A DNA stretch of 64,000 bases from Deltaproteobacteria bacterium. Lineage in GTDB: Bacteria > Desulfobacterota > DSM-4660 > Desulfatiglandales > HGW-15. Of the stretch, positions 20,174-28,163 are shown piece by piece (position 1 is the stretch's first letter; each line of letters opens with the position of its first letter). The DNA is taken from NCBI GenBank assembly GCA_020060215.1, contig JAGVAP010000120.1, forward strand, positions 1 through 64,000, in the 5' to 3' direction. The notes beneath the pieces are model-generated. The model saw only the letters and a program-made list of their open reading frames with translations. It did not search any database and was not told where the DNA came from. A program made the position numbers and the translations under genes.

Positions 20174-20229
20174 GTGAGGCTCCACCAGCAGAGCTGGTGG
20201 CCTCAGGTGACCCCCTGAAAGGGGGTTTA
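20174..20229 (+). terminator. two stacked hairpins after the CDF gene
   Basis: A first hairpin has arms CCACCAG/CTGGTGG around CAGAG, extended by GAGG/CCTC. A second has perfect arms ACCCCC/GGGGGT around TGAAA, followed by TTAT. It lies 160 bases after the stop. It could end transcription, but the T-run is short, so a repeat-type element is equally likely. Confidence 0.4.
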
Positions 20230-20240
20230 TGCGCAGTGAA

Positions 20241-20510
20241 AAATATAAATTCGAAATCCGAGGCACGAAACCCGAAACAATATCAAATGATCAAAATCCA
20301 AATGCTCAAAACGTGGAAACCAGAGACTCTGTTCTCGCGCAGTGACCAAAGGAGCGAAACCATAAAAGCTGTGGACCTCTGAACGGGGGAACCCCGGAGC
20401 AAGTCCGAGGCAGGCTCTGAGCTTTTTCACCCCTTCTTACTGTTTTGAACATTGGAGCTTCGGGTTTTGGATTTGTTTCGAATTTCGGATTTCGATATTC
20501 GGATTTTGAA
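20241..20510. repeat. inverted intergenic repeat
   Basis: Arm 1 (20241-20312) and arm 2 (20441-20510) are divergent inverted copies of a low-complexity sequence built on CGAAATCCGA and CGAAACAA blocks and ending ATG-TCAAAAC. Such sequences are common between genes in Desulfobacterota genomes and give false proteins in translation. The loop of about 130 bases holds no gene. Confidence 0.65.
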
Positions 20511-20660
20511 CCCTCACCCCGGATCGGTCGAACCTTTCCGGGTCCTCCACTGGAAGTTGAGGGTTTAGCGAGCACTAAGACTCTTGCTCTCTGAAAGCGA
20601 TGTGTCGGTGGTGGGGTACTTCTTTGTCCCCGAGCCCACGAGATTCGATTCGTAAATTTC

Positions 20661-20781
20661 TTCTCCACTGGCATCCAGTCCCTGAGGACCACATTCTTTA
20701 AGTCGCTTCGTTGAGCACGTAAGGCTAGTCTGATCTTTGTCCACCTTCTTCCCGAAATGAGGAGGCCATGGGGTAGAAAGC
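20661..20781 (+). repeat. direct repeat, copy 2
   Basis: Matches 10895-11020. In one frame it still reads GIQSLRTTFF, a decayed form of the 3' end of the exported protein gene at 10512-10940, followed by the same 3' flank. It lies just ahead of the second outer-membrane protein gene. Confidence 0.75.
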
Positions 20782-20870
20782 TCTTGTTGGCCACGGCACC
20801 TTTGAGAAAAAAGAAGTCTGGCTGTAGACAAATGACGCGACCGGCCTTATTTATCAAAGAATATTGGAAG

Positions 20871-21740
20871 ATGGTGGTGAGGACGATGGGCGGATGGTCG
20901 GCTTCGATTTTTTGCCGGGGTTTCTTGGCGGGGTGGATTTTGTTTCTTGTAGCCCCGTCAACCGGGCTTGCCGATGAACTGAAAAAGATCGAGGACAATT
21001 CCTTCCTGATCGAAGAGGCCTACAACCAGGAGCCGGGGGTTATCCAGCATATCCAGTCATTCCAGTACATGAGGGATAAACAATGGGCGTACATCTTTGT
21101 CCAGGAATGGCCGGTCCCCGGCCGAACCCATCAGTTCTCCTATAACATCCCCGTATTTCGTTTGGATCTCGAAGACGAAGGGAGAAGCACGGGCATCGGC
21201 GACGTGCAGTTGAACTACCGTTACCAGCTTGTTGACAAAGAGGATTATATGGCGATGGCGCCCCGGCTCTCCTTAATCCTCCCTACCGGCGACTACCATG
21301 AGGGCTTCGGCAGAGGCGCGGTCGGGTACCAGACCAATATCCCTCTCAGCCTGACACTTTCGGAGAAATGGGTGAACCACTGGAATGCAGGGATGACCTT
21401 CACCCCGAATGCCGAGGGAAGTGAAAGAGGGAAGAGAGATACCCTCGATTTCAATGCCGGGACCGGTTTCATTTATCTTCTCGCAGATAATATCAACCTC
21501 ATGCTGGAGACGGCATGGAATGCCGCCCAGTCTGTGGATGGGGGGAGGGAACATTCCCTGTTCATCAACCCGGGCTTTCGTTTCGCAATCAACTTCGACT
21601 CTGGACTCCAGATTGTCCCCGGAATAGGCTTTCCCATCGGCATCGGACCTTCGAGCGGGGAGTACGGTATATTTTTCTACCTCTCTTTTGAACACCCCTT
21701 CCGCTTTCTTTATCAAAAAAAACGTTTGGCCAAGCCGTAG
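20871..21740 (+). CDS. MetA-type outer-membrane protein, second copy
   Basis: Start placed at ATG 20871; an ATG at 20886 with GAGGA close by is possible, and the frame is open to 20757. The product (289 residues) has a signal peptide ending VAPSTGLADE, then repeated amphipathic strands (GDVQLNYRYQLV, APRLSLILPTGDYHEGFG, FINPGFRFAINFDSGLQIVP). The family resembles the protein at 9494-10267. Role in metal or organic solute passage is inferred from the neighbourhood. Confidence 0.8.
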   Translation: MVVRTMGGWSASIFCRGFLAGWILFLVAPSTGLADELKKIEDNSFLIEEAYNQEPGVIQHIQSFQYMRDKQWAYIFVQEWPVPGRTHQFSYNIPVFRLDLEDEGRSTGIGDVQLNYRYQLVDKEDYMAMAPRLSLILPTGDYHEGFGRGAVGYQTNIPLSLTLSEKWVNHWNAGMTFTPNAEGSERGKRDTLDFNAGTGFIYLLADNINLMLETAWNAAQSVDGGREHSLFINPGFRFAINFDSGLQIVPGIGFPIGIGPSSGEYGIFFYLSFEHPFRFLYQKKRLAKP

Positions 21741-21892
21741 CGTATCCCCGACTTCTTCATCCGGTTTCTGAGCGTGCTCGGTTTCATTGCGGGCAGCCGC
21801 CCCGCACCATTTCTTCCCTCGATCCTTCCGCCGGACAATAAATGACCAGGAAAGCGGCCGTCGCCTCAGACAGGATTTTTTTCTTGCGCAAA

Positions 21893-21914
21893 ATACTATA
21901 GGGGGGTATACTAT
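21893..21914 (+). promoter_or_regulatory. CsoR/RcnR-type operator
   Basis: ATACTATA-GGGGGG-TATACTAT: A/T-rich arms around a run of six G, the arrangement bound by RcnR/CsoR/DmeR-type repressors. It lies 26 bases before the dmeR start, so it probably gives autoregulation and metal induction of dmeR-dmeF. Confidence 0.8.
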
Positions 21915-21939
21915 TAAAAATGCTCATGGGAGGCGGCTC

Positions 21940-22218
21940 ATGTTTCACACCGTACGCGATCGGAAGAAGCTGCTCAATCGCATCCGCCGCATCCGCGGGC
22001 AGCTCGAAGGAATCGAAAAGGCGCTGGAGGATGACAAGGACCCTTTCCTTGTGCTTCAGACCGCAGCCTCCTGTCGCGGCGCGCTGAACTCGCTCATGGC
22101 CGAGATCATCGAGGGGCATATCCGGTTCCACGTGCTGGATCCAACACGCGCGGCGTCCTCCGAGCAGGTCGAAGCGAGCCAGACGCTCATCGACATCGTT
22201 CGAACATTTCTGAAGTGA
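21940..22218 (+). CDS. dmeR: metal-sensing repressor, CsoR/RcnR family
   Basis: Start at ATG 21940, with GGGAGG upstream. A 92-residue all-helical repressor (RKKLLNRIRRIRGQLEGIEK, LQTAASCRGALNSLMAEIIE, GHIRFHVLD). The conserved Cys (AASCRG) and the following His residues (EGHIRFH) fit the W-X-Y-Z metal site of the Ni/Co-type sensors. Only 12 bases separate it from the CDF gene, matching the dmeRF arrangement known in rhizobia. Confidence 0.88.
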   Translation: MFHTVRDRKKLLNRIRRIRGQLEGIEKALEDDKDPFLVLQTAASCRGALNSLMAEIIEGHIRFHVLDPTRAASSEQVEASQTLIDIVRTFLK

Positions 22219-22230
22219 ATCGAGGAGTCA

Positions 22231-23211
22231 ATGACACACCATACGGATACCGCGGCCTTCGGCCACGATCATGTCTTCGGGCAGGATGAACGCCGGTCCG
22301 GCGAAACGCGCACGCTTGTCGTCATTGCCGTCACGGCCGTGACCATGATCCTGGAGATCGGCTCGGGGCTCGTATTCGGCTCCATGGCGCTCCTGGCAGA
22401 CGGCATGCACATGGGCAGCCACGCATCGGCGCTGGCGATCTCCGCATTCGCGTACTACTACACGCGCCGCCATGCCGACGATTCGCGGTTCAATTTCGGC
22501 ACCGGCAAGGTCAACTCCCTGGCCGCCTTTGCCAGCGCGGTCATGCTCGTCCTCTTCGCGATCGTCATGGTGTGGGAGAGCGTCGAGCGCTTCATCTCGC
22601 CGGTCCCCATCGGGTTCAACCAGGCGATCTTCGTGGCGGTTCTAGGCCTGGTCGTCAACGGCATCTGCCTGCTCGTCCTGGGCGGAGACGAACACTCCCA
22701 TGGCGAGCACGACCATCCTCACGGCCTCGAACATCATCACGGCGAACATCACCATCATGAAAGCAGGCACAGTGACCACAATCTTTGGTCTGCTTATCTC
22801 CACGTGGCGGCGGATGCCGTGACCTCGGTCCTCGCCGTCATCGCCCTTTTGGGGGGGAAGTACCTTGGACTGAACTGGCTGGATCCTTTCATGGGGATCG
22901 TGGGCGCCGCGCTCGTGGTCAACTGGTCGAGGGGACTGTTGCGGTCTTCCGCGGCGGTTTTGCTCGACATGCAGCCCTCGGAAAAGGTGAGGGAGGGTGT
23001 CAGGAACGCTCTTGAGTCGAACGGCGATCGTGTCTGCGACCTCCACGTCTGGTCCGTCGGACCGGGTATCTACGCAACCTCGATTGCCCTGGTCTCTTCC
23101 CATCCGATGGATACGGAGGAGTACCACAAGCGGTTGCCTAAGCGATTGGGAATCGTGCACGCAACGGTGGAGAAGCGCCATTGCCCGGCCGAAGCAGAGT
23201 GCGCTGCGTAA
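22231..23211 (+). CDS. dmeF: CDF-family Ni/Co exporter (DmeF type)
   Basis: A 326-residue CDF transporter with six helices (ALLADGMHMGSHASALAISA in TM2, H-x3-H-type site; AYLHVAADAVTSVLAVIALL in TM5). A His-rich loop of more than 25 residues (EHSHGEHDHPHGLEHHHGEH) sits between TM4 and TM5, a hallmark of DmeF. C-terminal domain VCDLHVWSVGPGIYATSIAL. Coupled to dmeR. Confidence 0.92.
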   Translation: MTHHTDTAAFGHDHVFGQDERRSGETRTLVVIAVTAVTMILEIGSGLVFGSMALLADGMHMGSHASALAISAFAYYYTRRHADDSRFNFGTGKVNSLAAFASAVMLVLFAIVMVWESVERFISPVPIGFNQAIFVAVLGLVVNGICLLVLGGDEHSHGEHDHPHGLEHHHGEHHHHESRHSDHNLWSAYLHVAADAVTSVLAVIALLGGKYLGLNWLDPFMGIVGAALVVNWSRGLLRSSAAVLLDMQPSEKVREGVRNALESNGDRVCDLHVWSVGPGIYATSIALVSSHPMDTEEYHKRLPKRLGIVHATVEKRHCPAEAECAA

Positions 23212-23255
23212 CGGATACGGCTGTCATCTGCGATTGTGCGGGCGAGACGACCTAT

Positions 23256-23352
23256 TCAGGAGAGAGCCCTTTTCTTTTCCTCGAACTTCCTGCTTGTCGA
23301 TTTCCCCGCGGGCATAGCGCTCCTTGAGGATATCAAGGGCTCGGATTGAGCA
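23256..23352 (-). pseudogene. SHOCT-domain remnant
   Basis: The minus strand reads ALDILKERYARGEIDKQE, then after one extra base FEEKKRAL and a stop. This is the C-terminal SHOCT domain of a small membrane protein, cut off at its N-terminal side by the cooC 3' end. Confidence 0.6.
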
Positions 23353-23372
23353 GGATAACTTCCTGGGGTCTT

Positions 23373-24131
23373 TCACGCGCTCTTTACCATCCGGTCGAAG
23401 ATGTCAAACGCCTGCCGGACGACGGGCGTTCCCAGCGGCAGCTCGATGGTCGACTTGCCTTGAAGGTCGTAATCGTACAGGGTTTGATCCTCATAAACAG
23501 TTCCAATACATTCAAGACCGGAATCACGAATCACTGTAATGAATGAATCGGGCGGCTCGCCCTTGGCCTGGTTGATGACCAGGTAGGATTTGCCGACGCC
23601 GATGTCGAGCCCGCGAGCGAGCGCATCGATGCGCACCGCGGCCTGAAGGCCCCTTCGGGAAGCATCTGCGACGATCAGCATGATATCCACGTTTCGGGTC
23701 GTGAGCCGGCTGATGTGTTCCATTCCTGCTTCATTGTCCATGACAAGGTAAGGATAGTTGCCCGCGAGCTGAGCGAGGAAGCGGGCGAGAAGCGAGTTGG
23801 CCGCGCAGTAGCATCCTGCCCCTTCCGGCTGTCCCATCACGATCAGATCGAAGCCCTCGTGCTCGATGATCGCATCCTCCATTCGCATGGAGAGGAAAAC
23901 GTCCTTGGTTATTCCACTCGGAACTTTCCCCTTTTTCATGTCCTCTCGCGCATCGCCCAGGGTTGAGGTCATTTCAACGCCGAGAACCTCGTTCAAGTTG
24001 GAATTGGAGTCTGCATCCACAGCCAGGATAGGGGTCTTTTCATGGATGAGGAGGTATTTGATCAACAACGCGGCTATTGTGGTTTTGCCGGTACCGCCTT
24101 TCCCGGCAAGGGCAATGGAATACGGCTTCAT
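23373..24131 (-). CDS. cooC: CooC-type nickel-insertion ATPase
   Basis: Start at ATG 24131 because AAAGGAGGACACCCG precedes it; the frame is open to 24236. The 252-residue MinD/ParA-like ATPase has the deviant Walker A (ALAGKGGTGKTTIAALLIKY), a DADSNSNLNEVLG switch, and the C-x-C pair (GAGCYCAANS) that binds metal at the CooC dimer interface. The family matures the Ni-Fe-S cluster of carbon monoxide dehydrogenase. No CODH gene is in this window. Confidence 0.9.
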   Translation of the reverse strand: MKPYSIALAGKGGTGKTTIAALLIKYLLIHEKTPILAVDADSNSNLNEVLGVEMTSTLGDAREDMKKGKVPSGITKDVFLSMRMEDAIIEHEGFDLIVMGQPEGAGCYCAANSLLARFLAQLAGNYPYLVMDNEAGMEHISRLTTRNVDIMLIVADASRRGLQAAVRIDALARGLDIGVGKSYLVINQAKGEPPDSFITVIRDSGLECIGTVYEDQTLYDYDLQGKSTIELPLGTPVVRQAFDIFDRMVKSA

Positions 24132-24210
24132 CGGGTGTCCTCCTTTTTCAAAGTTGTTTACCATCGATTGATTGTTTGTCTGTGAAGGGTAGAATGGACG
24201 GATCAAAACC

Positions 24211-24230
24211 TGTATGATTTCAATCATACA
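24211..24230. promoter_or_regulatory. Fnr-like palindrome, site 1
   Basis: TGTATGAT-TTCA-ATCATACA, perfect eight-base arms. It lies between the divergent cooC and Crp/Fnr genes. The core TGAT-N4-ATCA is the Fnr-type half-site arrangement. The inner twelve arm bases recur at 25434-25449. Confidence 0.7.
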
Positions 24231-24385
24231 CTCCAAGGTTTTTTGAGGTTAACTTTGACCCCAAAATATTGGACCTGTGCGCTCAGGTTTCGGGTATCAT
24301 GTTTTAGATGCAGCCCACCCAGTTGCCGCAACTTCTGAACGGTGAACCCCTGAACCTTTAAACCTTTGTGAAAAGGAGATCGGCG

Positions 24386-25033
24386 ATGCTCGAGCAGCTG
24401 CCAATTTTTGCAAGCCTTCCCGAAGAGCACCTGCACCGGTTGGAGGTGATTTCAAGACAGGTCTTTGCGGAGAAGGGATCGATCCTGTTTTCTCCGGGAG
24501 ATGCCACGCAGGGCTTCTATGGTATCCTGGAAGGGGCTGTCCGAGTCTACCGGGTCTCCCCAAAGGGGAAGGAGATTTCTTTGGAGATCGTCGGCGCTGG
24601 AAGTATCGTGGCCGGGGCGAGCCTTTTCTCCGACATCTACCACTGTTACGCGGAAACCCTGAAGGAGAGCACGGTTTGCCTGGTGCGAAAGGAGCCCTTT
24701 TTGCGAATGATTCAAACGGACATCCGGTTTGCCGCCGAATGGATCCGCGTCCTTTCACTGGAGGTCATGTACCTTCATCAGCGGTTGGGAGAGCTCACCT
24801 TGAAATCCCCCAAGGCACGAATCGCAAGCTACATCCTTTTGCTCTGCGAGATGCAAAATGGCGATTCCGCCATGCTCCCCGTTCATCGGAAATCCATCGC
24901 AACTCTTCTCGGCATGACCCATGAGACCTTTTACCGAACGGCAAAGGAGCTCGAGGAGGAAGCCATGGTGCGCTTCGACGGGCAACGGATCGAGATCGTG
25001 AATCGGCCAGTCCTGGAAGAGACCATGGAATAA
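24386..25033 (+). CDS. Crp/Fnr-family transcription regulator
   Basis: Start at ATG 24386 with AAAAGGAGATCGGCG upstream. The 215-residue protein has an N-terminal cyclic-nucleotide-type sensor barrel ([39 protein letters not shown]), a long dimer helix, and a winged helix ([20 protein letters not shown]). There is no N-terminal Cys cluster as in Fnr, so it is closer to DNR/CooA/HcpR-like sensors; the ligand is unknown. A palindrome with Fnr-like core lies upstream. Confidence 0.9.
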   Translation: MLEQLPIFASLPEEHLHRLEVISRQVFAEKGSILFSPGDATQGFYGILEGAVRVYRVSPKGKEISLEIVGAGSIVAGASLFSDIYHCYAETLKESTVCLVRKEPFLRMIQTDIRFAAEWIRVLSLEVMYLHQRLGELTLKSPKARIASYILLLCEMQNGDSAMLPVHRKSIATLLGMTHETFYRTAKELEEEAMVRFDGQRIEIVNRPVLEETME

Positions 25034-25053
25034 TCGGGGATCACCGGAGGAAA

Positions 25054-25383
25054 ATGGAGCAAGCGAAATCTGTCATGTACTTTGTTCTTGCCGGACTCTG
25101 CGAAATTGGCGGCGGCTATCTTATATGGCTCTGGCTGCGGGAACAAAAAAGCATCTGGTATGCGGTCTTGGGGGCATTCGTTCTCATCCTCTATGGTGTG
25201 GTTCCAACCTTTCAACCGGCCAATTTCGGACGCGTTTACGCAGCCTATGGCGGGGTGTTCATTGTGCTGTCCATCCTCTGGGGTTGGAAAATCGACGGCG
25301 TGGTTCCGGATAGATTCGACATCGTCGGAGGAATGGTATCACTGATCGGCGTAGCAATCATCATGTATTGGCCCCGGAGCTGA
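25054..25383 (+). CDS. ynfA: YnfA/UPF0060 membrane protein
   Basis: A 109-residue protein with four membrane helices and all the family marks ([43 protein letters not shown] at the end). It lies 20 bases after the Crp/Fnr gene and is probably cotranscribed. Family function is unsettled (proposed small multidrug-resistance-like exporter). A broken second copy sits at about 27.1 kb. Confidence 0.92.
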   Translation: MEQAKSVMYFVLAGLCEIGGGYLIWLWLREQKSIWYAVLGAFVLILYGVVPTFQPANFGRVYAAYGGVFIVLSILWGWKIDGVVPDRFDIVGGMVSLIGVAIIMYWPRS

Positions 25384-25431
25384 GTCAAACCTTTCGAAGT
25401 CTTTCCCCATAGAACCTGCAAAAAGATCGCT

Positions 25432-25451
25432 CATATGATCCTGATCATATG
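25432..25451. promoter_or_regulatory. Fnr-like palindrome, site 2
   Basis: CATATGATC-CT-GATCATATG, perfect nine-base arms. The inner part TATGAT-N4-ATCATA is identical in arms to the site between cooC and the Crp/Fnr gene. It lies about 240 bases before the Cys-rich peptide gene, in a 308-base gap with no other recognised gene. Confidence 0.65.
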
Positions 25452-25691
25452 CAAAGGGCATCCTTCCTTCCATACTGACGAACAACAATGACCCGCTGAA
25501 ACGCTCACGAAGCAGGTTTAAGGCACTGCAATGTGCTTCGGATGAAGTCATCTGCTTTGGAAAGGAGGTAGAGAAAATTATGCGAAAGCAAACCTTTATA
25601 ATGGTCTTGGGATTTGCCGAGTTTACTGTAATGGCCGACAACGGGAAACCTTTGAACACCTGCATCTTACTTGGAAAGGAGGTGAAGAAAG

Positions 25692-25811
25692 ATGTGCACA
25701 TGTTGCTGCGAACAACCGGTAAAGCTCAAGGGAAAACCCGAGGAGTGCACTCTTGAACAGATCAAGGAGTGCCACGGGGAGACGAAGCCCTGCGAGAGCG
25801 AGAAGAAATGA
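25692..25811 (+). CDS. 39-residue Cys-rich peptide
   Basis: A strong AAGGAGGTGA site precedes the ATG at 25692. The peptide starts MCTCCCEQPVKLKGKPEEC and ends ECHGETKPCESEKK: seven Cys and one His in 39 residues, strongly suggesting a metal-binding peptide. I recall similar short proteins in sulfate reducers. It stands alone, between an Fnr-like palindrome and the Rieske gene on the opposite strand. Confidence 0.65.
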   Translation: MCTCCCEQPVKLKGKPEECTLEQIKECHGETKPCESEKK

Positions 25812-25869
25812 GAAACGGGTGATTACAAGGGCGAAAGGCGTGCGCGGACCAGCTGCCGCGCCCCTTTCA

Positions 25870-26274
25870 TCAAACGACAATAATCAGTTGGTCGCCCTCC
25901 ACGTGAGAGGCATACGGCTGAATCGGTCCTTTGGCAGGTCCGCTCAGTTTGGCCCCTTGATAGTCGAAAGAGGAGTGCATGACGCTGCAACACCGGATTG
26001 CAGGGTTGCCCTTGACTGGATCGAGTCTGCGACCCATGTGCGTGCAGCGATTGGGGAAACAGTGATAATTGTCGTCGTAGCCCCTGACTATGAGAATCGA
26101 TGTCTCAAGACCTTTCCCGCGAAGATAGACAGCTCCTCCCGCCCTCTGCAATTCCGGGACATCTCCGACACTTACAACAACCCTGTTTCCCTGCGATTCC
26201 CAATGGCTTATGCCCAGGGGCTGCGTCTCGCAAATACCTGCCAGCGCTTTGAGAAAATCCATCAAAAGTGACAT
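25870..26274 (-). CDS. Rieske-type [2Fe-2S] protein, atypical motif
   Basis: A 134-residue soluble protein with a Rieske fold pattern: VVVSVGDVPELQRAGGAVYL, then CTHMGRRLDP for box 1 and RCCSVMHSSFDYQG for box 2, then GPAKGPIQPY. Box 1 is normal (C-x-H). In box 2 the spacing from the second Cys to His is three residues, not two, with two adjacent Cys. The cluster may be bound differently or lost. An AGAGG site precedes the ATG. No oxygenase or cytochrome partner is adjacent. Confidence 0.78.
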   Translation of the reverse strand: MSLLMDFLKALAGICETQPLGISHWESQGNRVVVSVGDVPELQRAGGAVYLRGKGLETSILIVRGYDDNYHCFPNRCTHMGRRLDPVKGNPAIRCCSVMHSSFDYQGAKLSGPAKGPIQPYASHVEGDQLIIVV

Positions 26275-26315
26275 GGAAGAACCTCTTCTGGAAAACTCTC
26301 GGAATACCTATCGAG

Positions 26316-26720
26316 TCAAGCCAGCCATTCTATCCTGACCTCGTTTTCAAGCTTCTTAAACTCCGGGTCGCCCGTCACGACCTTTGTGTCCAGTCGATTG
26401 GCGAGGGCCGCAGCAAAGCAGTCGGCGTATGCGATTGGATGGCTCGCCTTGAGTCGTCCCGCAAACACGGCGAGGTCCTTGTCTGCGTCCACGACCGATA
26501 TGGGAAGCTGCTCGATGATGGTCAACGTCTCGTCGGCCTTGTCTGGCCCCCGTTCGCGAAGGGCGCTGTAATAGATCTCACCCAGGTTTACCGCACAGAG
26601 GTGGAGGGTAGTCTTCCTTGCCCGGGCAGCCTTCAGGAGTTCTTCTACCTTTTCGGCCTCCGGCTCCTGTTCGAAGTGGGCAATGAGGGCATAGCTGTCC
26701 AGGACGTATCCCTTATCCAC
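26316..26720 (-). CDS. vapC: PIN-domain toxin, VapC family
   Basis: A 134-residue PIN-domain RNase toxin: YVLDSYALIAHFEQEPEAEK with the first catalytic Asp, GEIYYSA with Glu, and ADCFAAALANRLDTKVVTGD with the later acidic residues. It overlaps the antitoxin gene by eight bases, the usual coupling. Confidence 0.9.
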   Translation of the reverse strand: MDKGYVLDSYALIAHFEQEPEAEKVEELLKAARARKTTLHLCAVNLGEIYYSALRERGPDKADETLTIIEQLPISVVDADKDLAVFAGRLKASHPIAYADCFAAALANRLDTKVVTGDPEFKKLENEVRIEWLA

Positions 26721-26952
26721 GCCCTGCCTCCTCTTTTCGATCCTTGAGAAGGGCCTTCAGGATGGATGTCTTCCCCTTGAGCATCCCTTTGGACGCTTTG
26801 ATAGGGTCATCAGGAAGGGGTCTGAGAAGGATGACGCCCTCGTCTCGTCCCTCGGACACGCTCACCCTCGTCCCTTTGGTGATCCCGTATTTCTTTCTCA
26901 ACTTTGCGGGTATGATCACTTGACCCTTTACAGTAGCCTTTACAATAGGCAT
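26713..26952 (-). CDS. vapB: AbrB/MazE-type antitoxin, VapB family
   Basis: A 79-residue swapped-hairpin DNA-binding protein (VKATVKGQVIIPAKLRKKYG, TKGTRVSVSEG) with a C-terminal toxin-binding tail. Likely autorepresses the vapBC pair. GAGAGGC precedes the ATG. Confidence 0.88.
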   Translation of the reverse strand: MPIVKATVKGQVIIPAKLRKKYGITKGTRVSVSEGRDEGVILLRPLPDDPIKASKGMLKGKTSILKALLKDRKEEAGRG

Positions 26953-27042
26953 AGTAGCCTCTCTTTCGAAATGTTATACCATTATGCTAGAATGATATCC
27001 CTGATTTGTCAATTGTCATCCTTTTGTCTGGTATCGGGGTAC

Positions 27043-27210
27043 TCAGAGTCTGCTCATTCCGGCGAGCCCGAGTAAACCTACACCCCCTCCGATGAGACCA
27101 TGTCGTTGGGCACGAGTTATCCACCTGCCAGCCCCCCAGGAGATGGAGAGGACGATGAAGAGGCCCCCTAAGCGGCGTAGACGCGGCAGAAATGCGCCGA
27201 CTGCAAGGTG
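27043..27210 (-). pseudogene. ynfA remnant
   Basis: The minus strand reads FCRVYAA, a TAG stop in the place of the conserved Tyr, then GGLFIVLSISWG and GLIGGGVGLLGLAG. This is the C-terminal half of a second YnfA protein; the first half is gone. Confidence 0.7.
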
Positions 27211-27250
27211 TGAGCCTGAAAGATGCATTTATCGAATTGTGGGCATCGGC

Positions 27251-28066
27251 TCAATGGCGGTTGATGGGCACCCGGCCGGGGTCTCCTACGAAGGGCAGGA
27301 TGAGAAGCCATGGCAGGGTCAGCCTCTTGGAGTTCCGGAGATGGGCAAGCCCGATGGTCATCCCGAGGTGCCCCTGTTCCGGCTGGGCCTTGTAGGTGCC
27401 GAACAGCCGGTCCCAGCAGGGCAGATTGAAGCCGTAGTTGCTGTTCGTCTCCCGGATGATGACGGAGTGATGAACCCGGTGCATGTCGGGAGTCACGACG
27501 AGCATTCGGAGAATCCGATCCAGGCCTTCCGGCATGCGGAGGTTGCTGTGATTGAACAAAGTGGTGGAGTTGAGCGCAACCTCGAAGATGAGGACGGCCA
27601 GGGCGGAAGGCCCAAGTGCGGCCACGGCCGCGATCTTGATGGCTAGAGAAAAGAGGATCTCGATGGGGTGGAAACGCATCCCGGTAGTCACATCGATGTC
27701 GAGGTCCGAGTGGTGCATCATGTGAAAACGCCACAGGAGCGGCACCGCATGATGGAGCACGTGCTGAAGATAGATCACGAAGTCCAGAATGACGACCCCG
27801 ACGACCACCTCAATCCAGTAGGGAAGTTCCAAGTTGTTGAGCAACCCCCATTGGCGCTCCTGAGCGATGAGGGCCATACCGACCGGAACGACCGGGAAGA
27901 CCAGGCGGACCGAGAGGGGATTGAGGGCGATGATCACGAGATTGGCAAACCAGCGGCCCTTCCTGGATACGGTCAGGGTTCGTCTCGGGCTCAGGATCTC
28001 CATGACCGCTACGAGGGCAAAAGTGCCCAGGAAAAATGCAAGGCGTATCTTGGCTTCACCGATCAC
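27251..28066 (-). CDS. sterol desaturase/fatty-acid hydroxylase family protein
   Basis: A 271-residue membrane protein from a GTG start. The di-iron histidine boxes are present: QHVLHH, FHMMHHSDLD, NHSN and HRVHHSVIIRETNSNYG. At least four hydrophobic helices precede or flank them. The family hydroxylates or desaturates lipids using O2 and an electron donor. The substrate is not known. Its presence implies at least occasional oxygen exposure. Confidence 0.9.
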   Translation of the reverse strand: MIGEAKIRLAFFLGTFALVAVMEILSPRRTLTVSRKGRWFANLVIIALNPLSVRLVFPVVPVGMALIAQERQWGLLNNLELPYWIEVVVGVVILDFVIYLQHVLHHAVPLLWRFHMMHHSDLDIDVTTGMRFHPIEILFSLAIKIAAVAALGPSALAVLIFEVALNSTTLFNHSNLRMPEGLDRILRMLVVTPDMHRVHHSVIIRETNSNYGFNLPCWDRLFGTYKAQPEQGHLGMTIGLAHLRNSKRLTLPWLLILPFVGDPGRVPINRH

Positions 28067-28163
28067 TGATCACCGCTCTTCATCCTGTTATCGGCTTCAG
28101 AGAAGATCTATCGCGTAGCTTTACCCAATACTATCGGGTATTTCCCTCTCTGAGTTCCGACGA

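Noticed and set aside
20241..20510. Open frames of the NSKSEARNPK type
   Set aside because: These arise from a known kind of low-complexity intergenic repeat, not from a gene.
25580..25753. 57-codon frame after AAGGAGG, upstream of and overlapping the Cys-rich peptide
   Set aside because: Good ribosome binding site, but the product has no recognisable pattern and its end overlaps the Cys-rich gene in another frame; could be a leader peptide, not enough to call.
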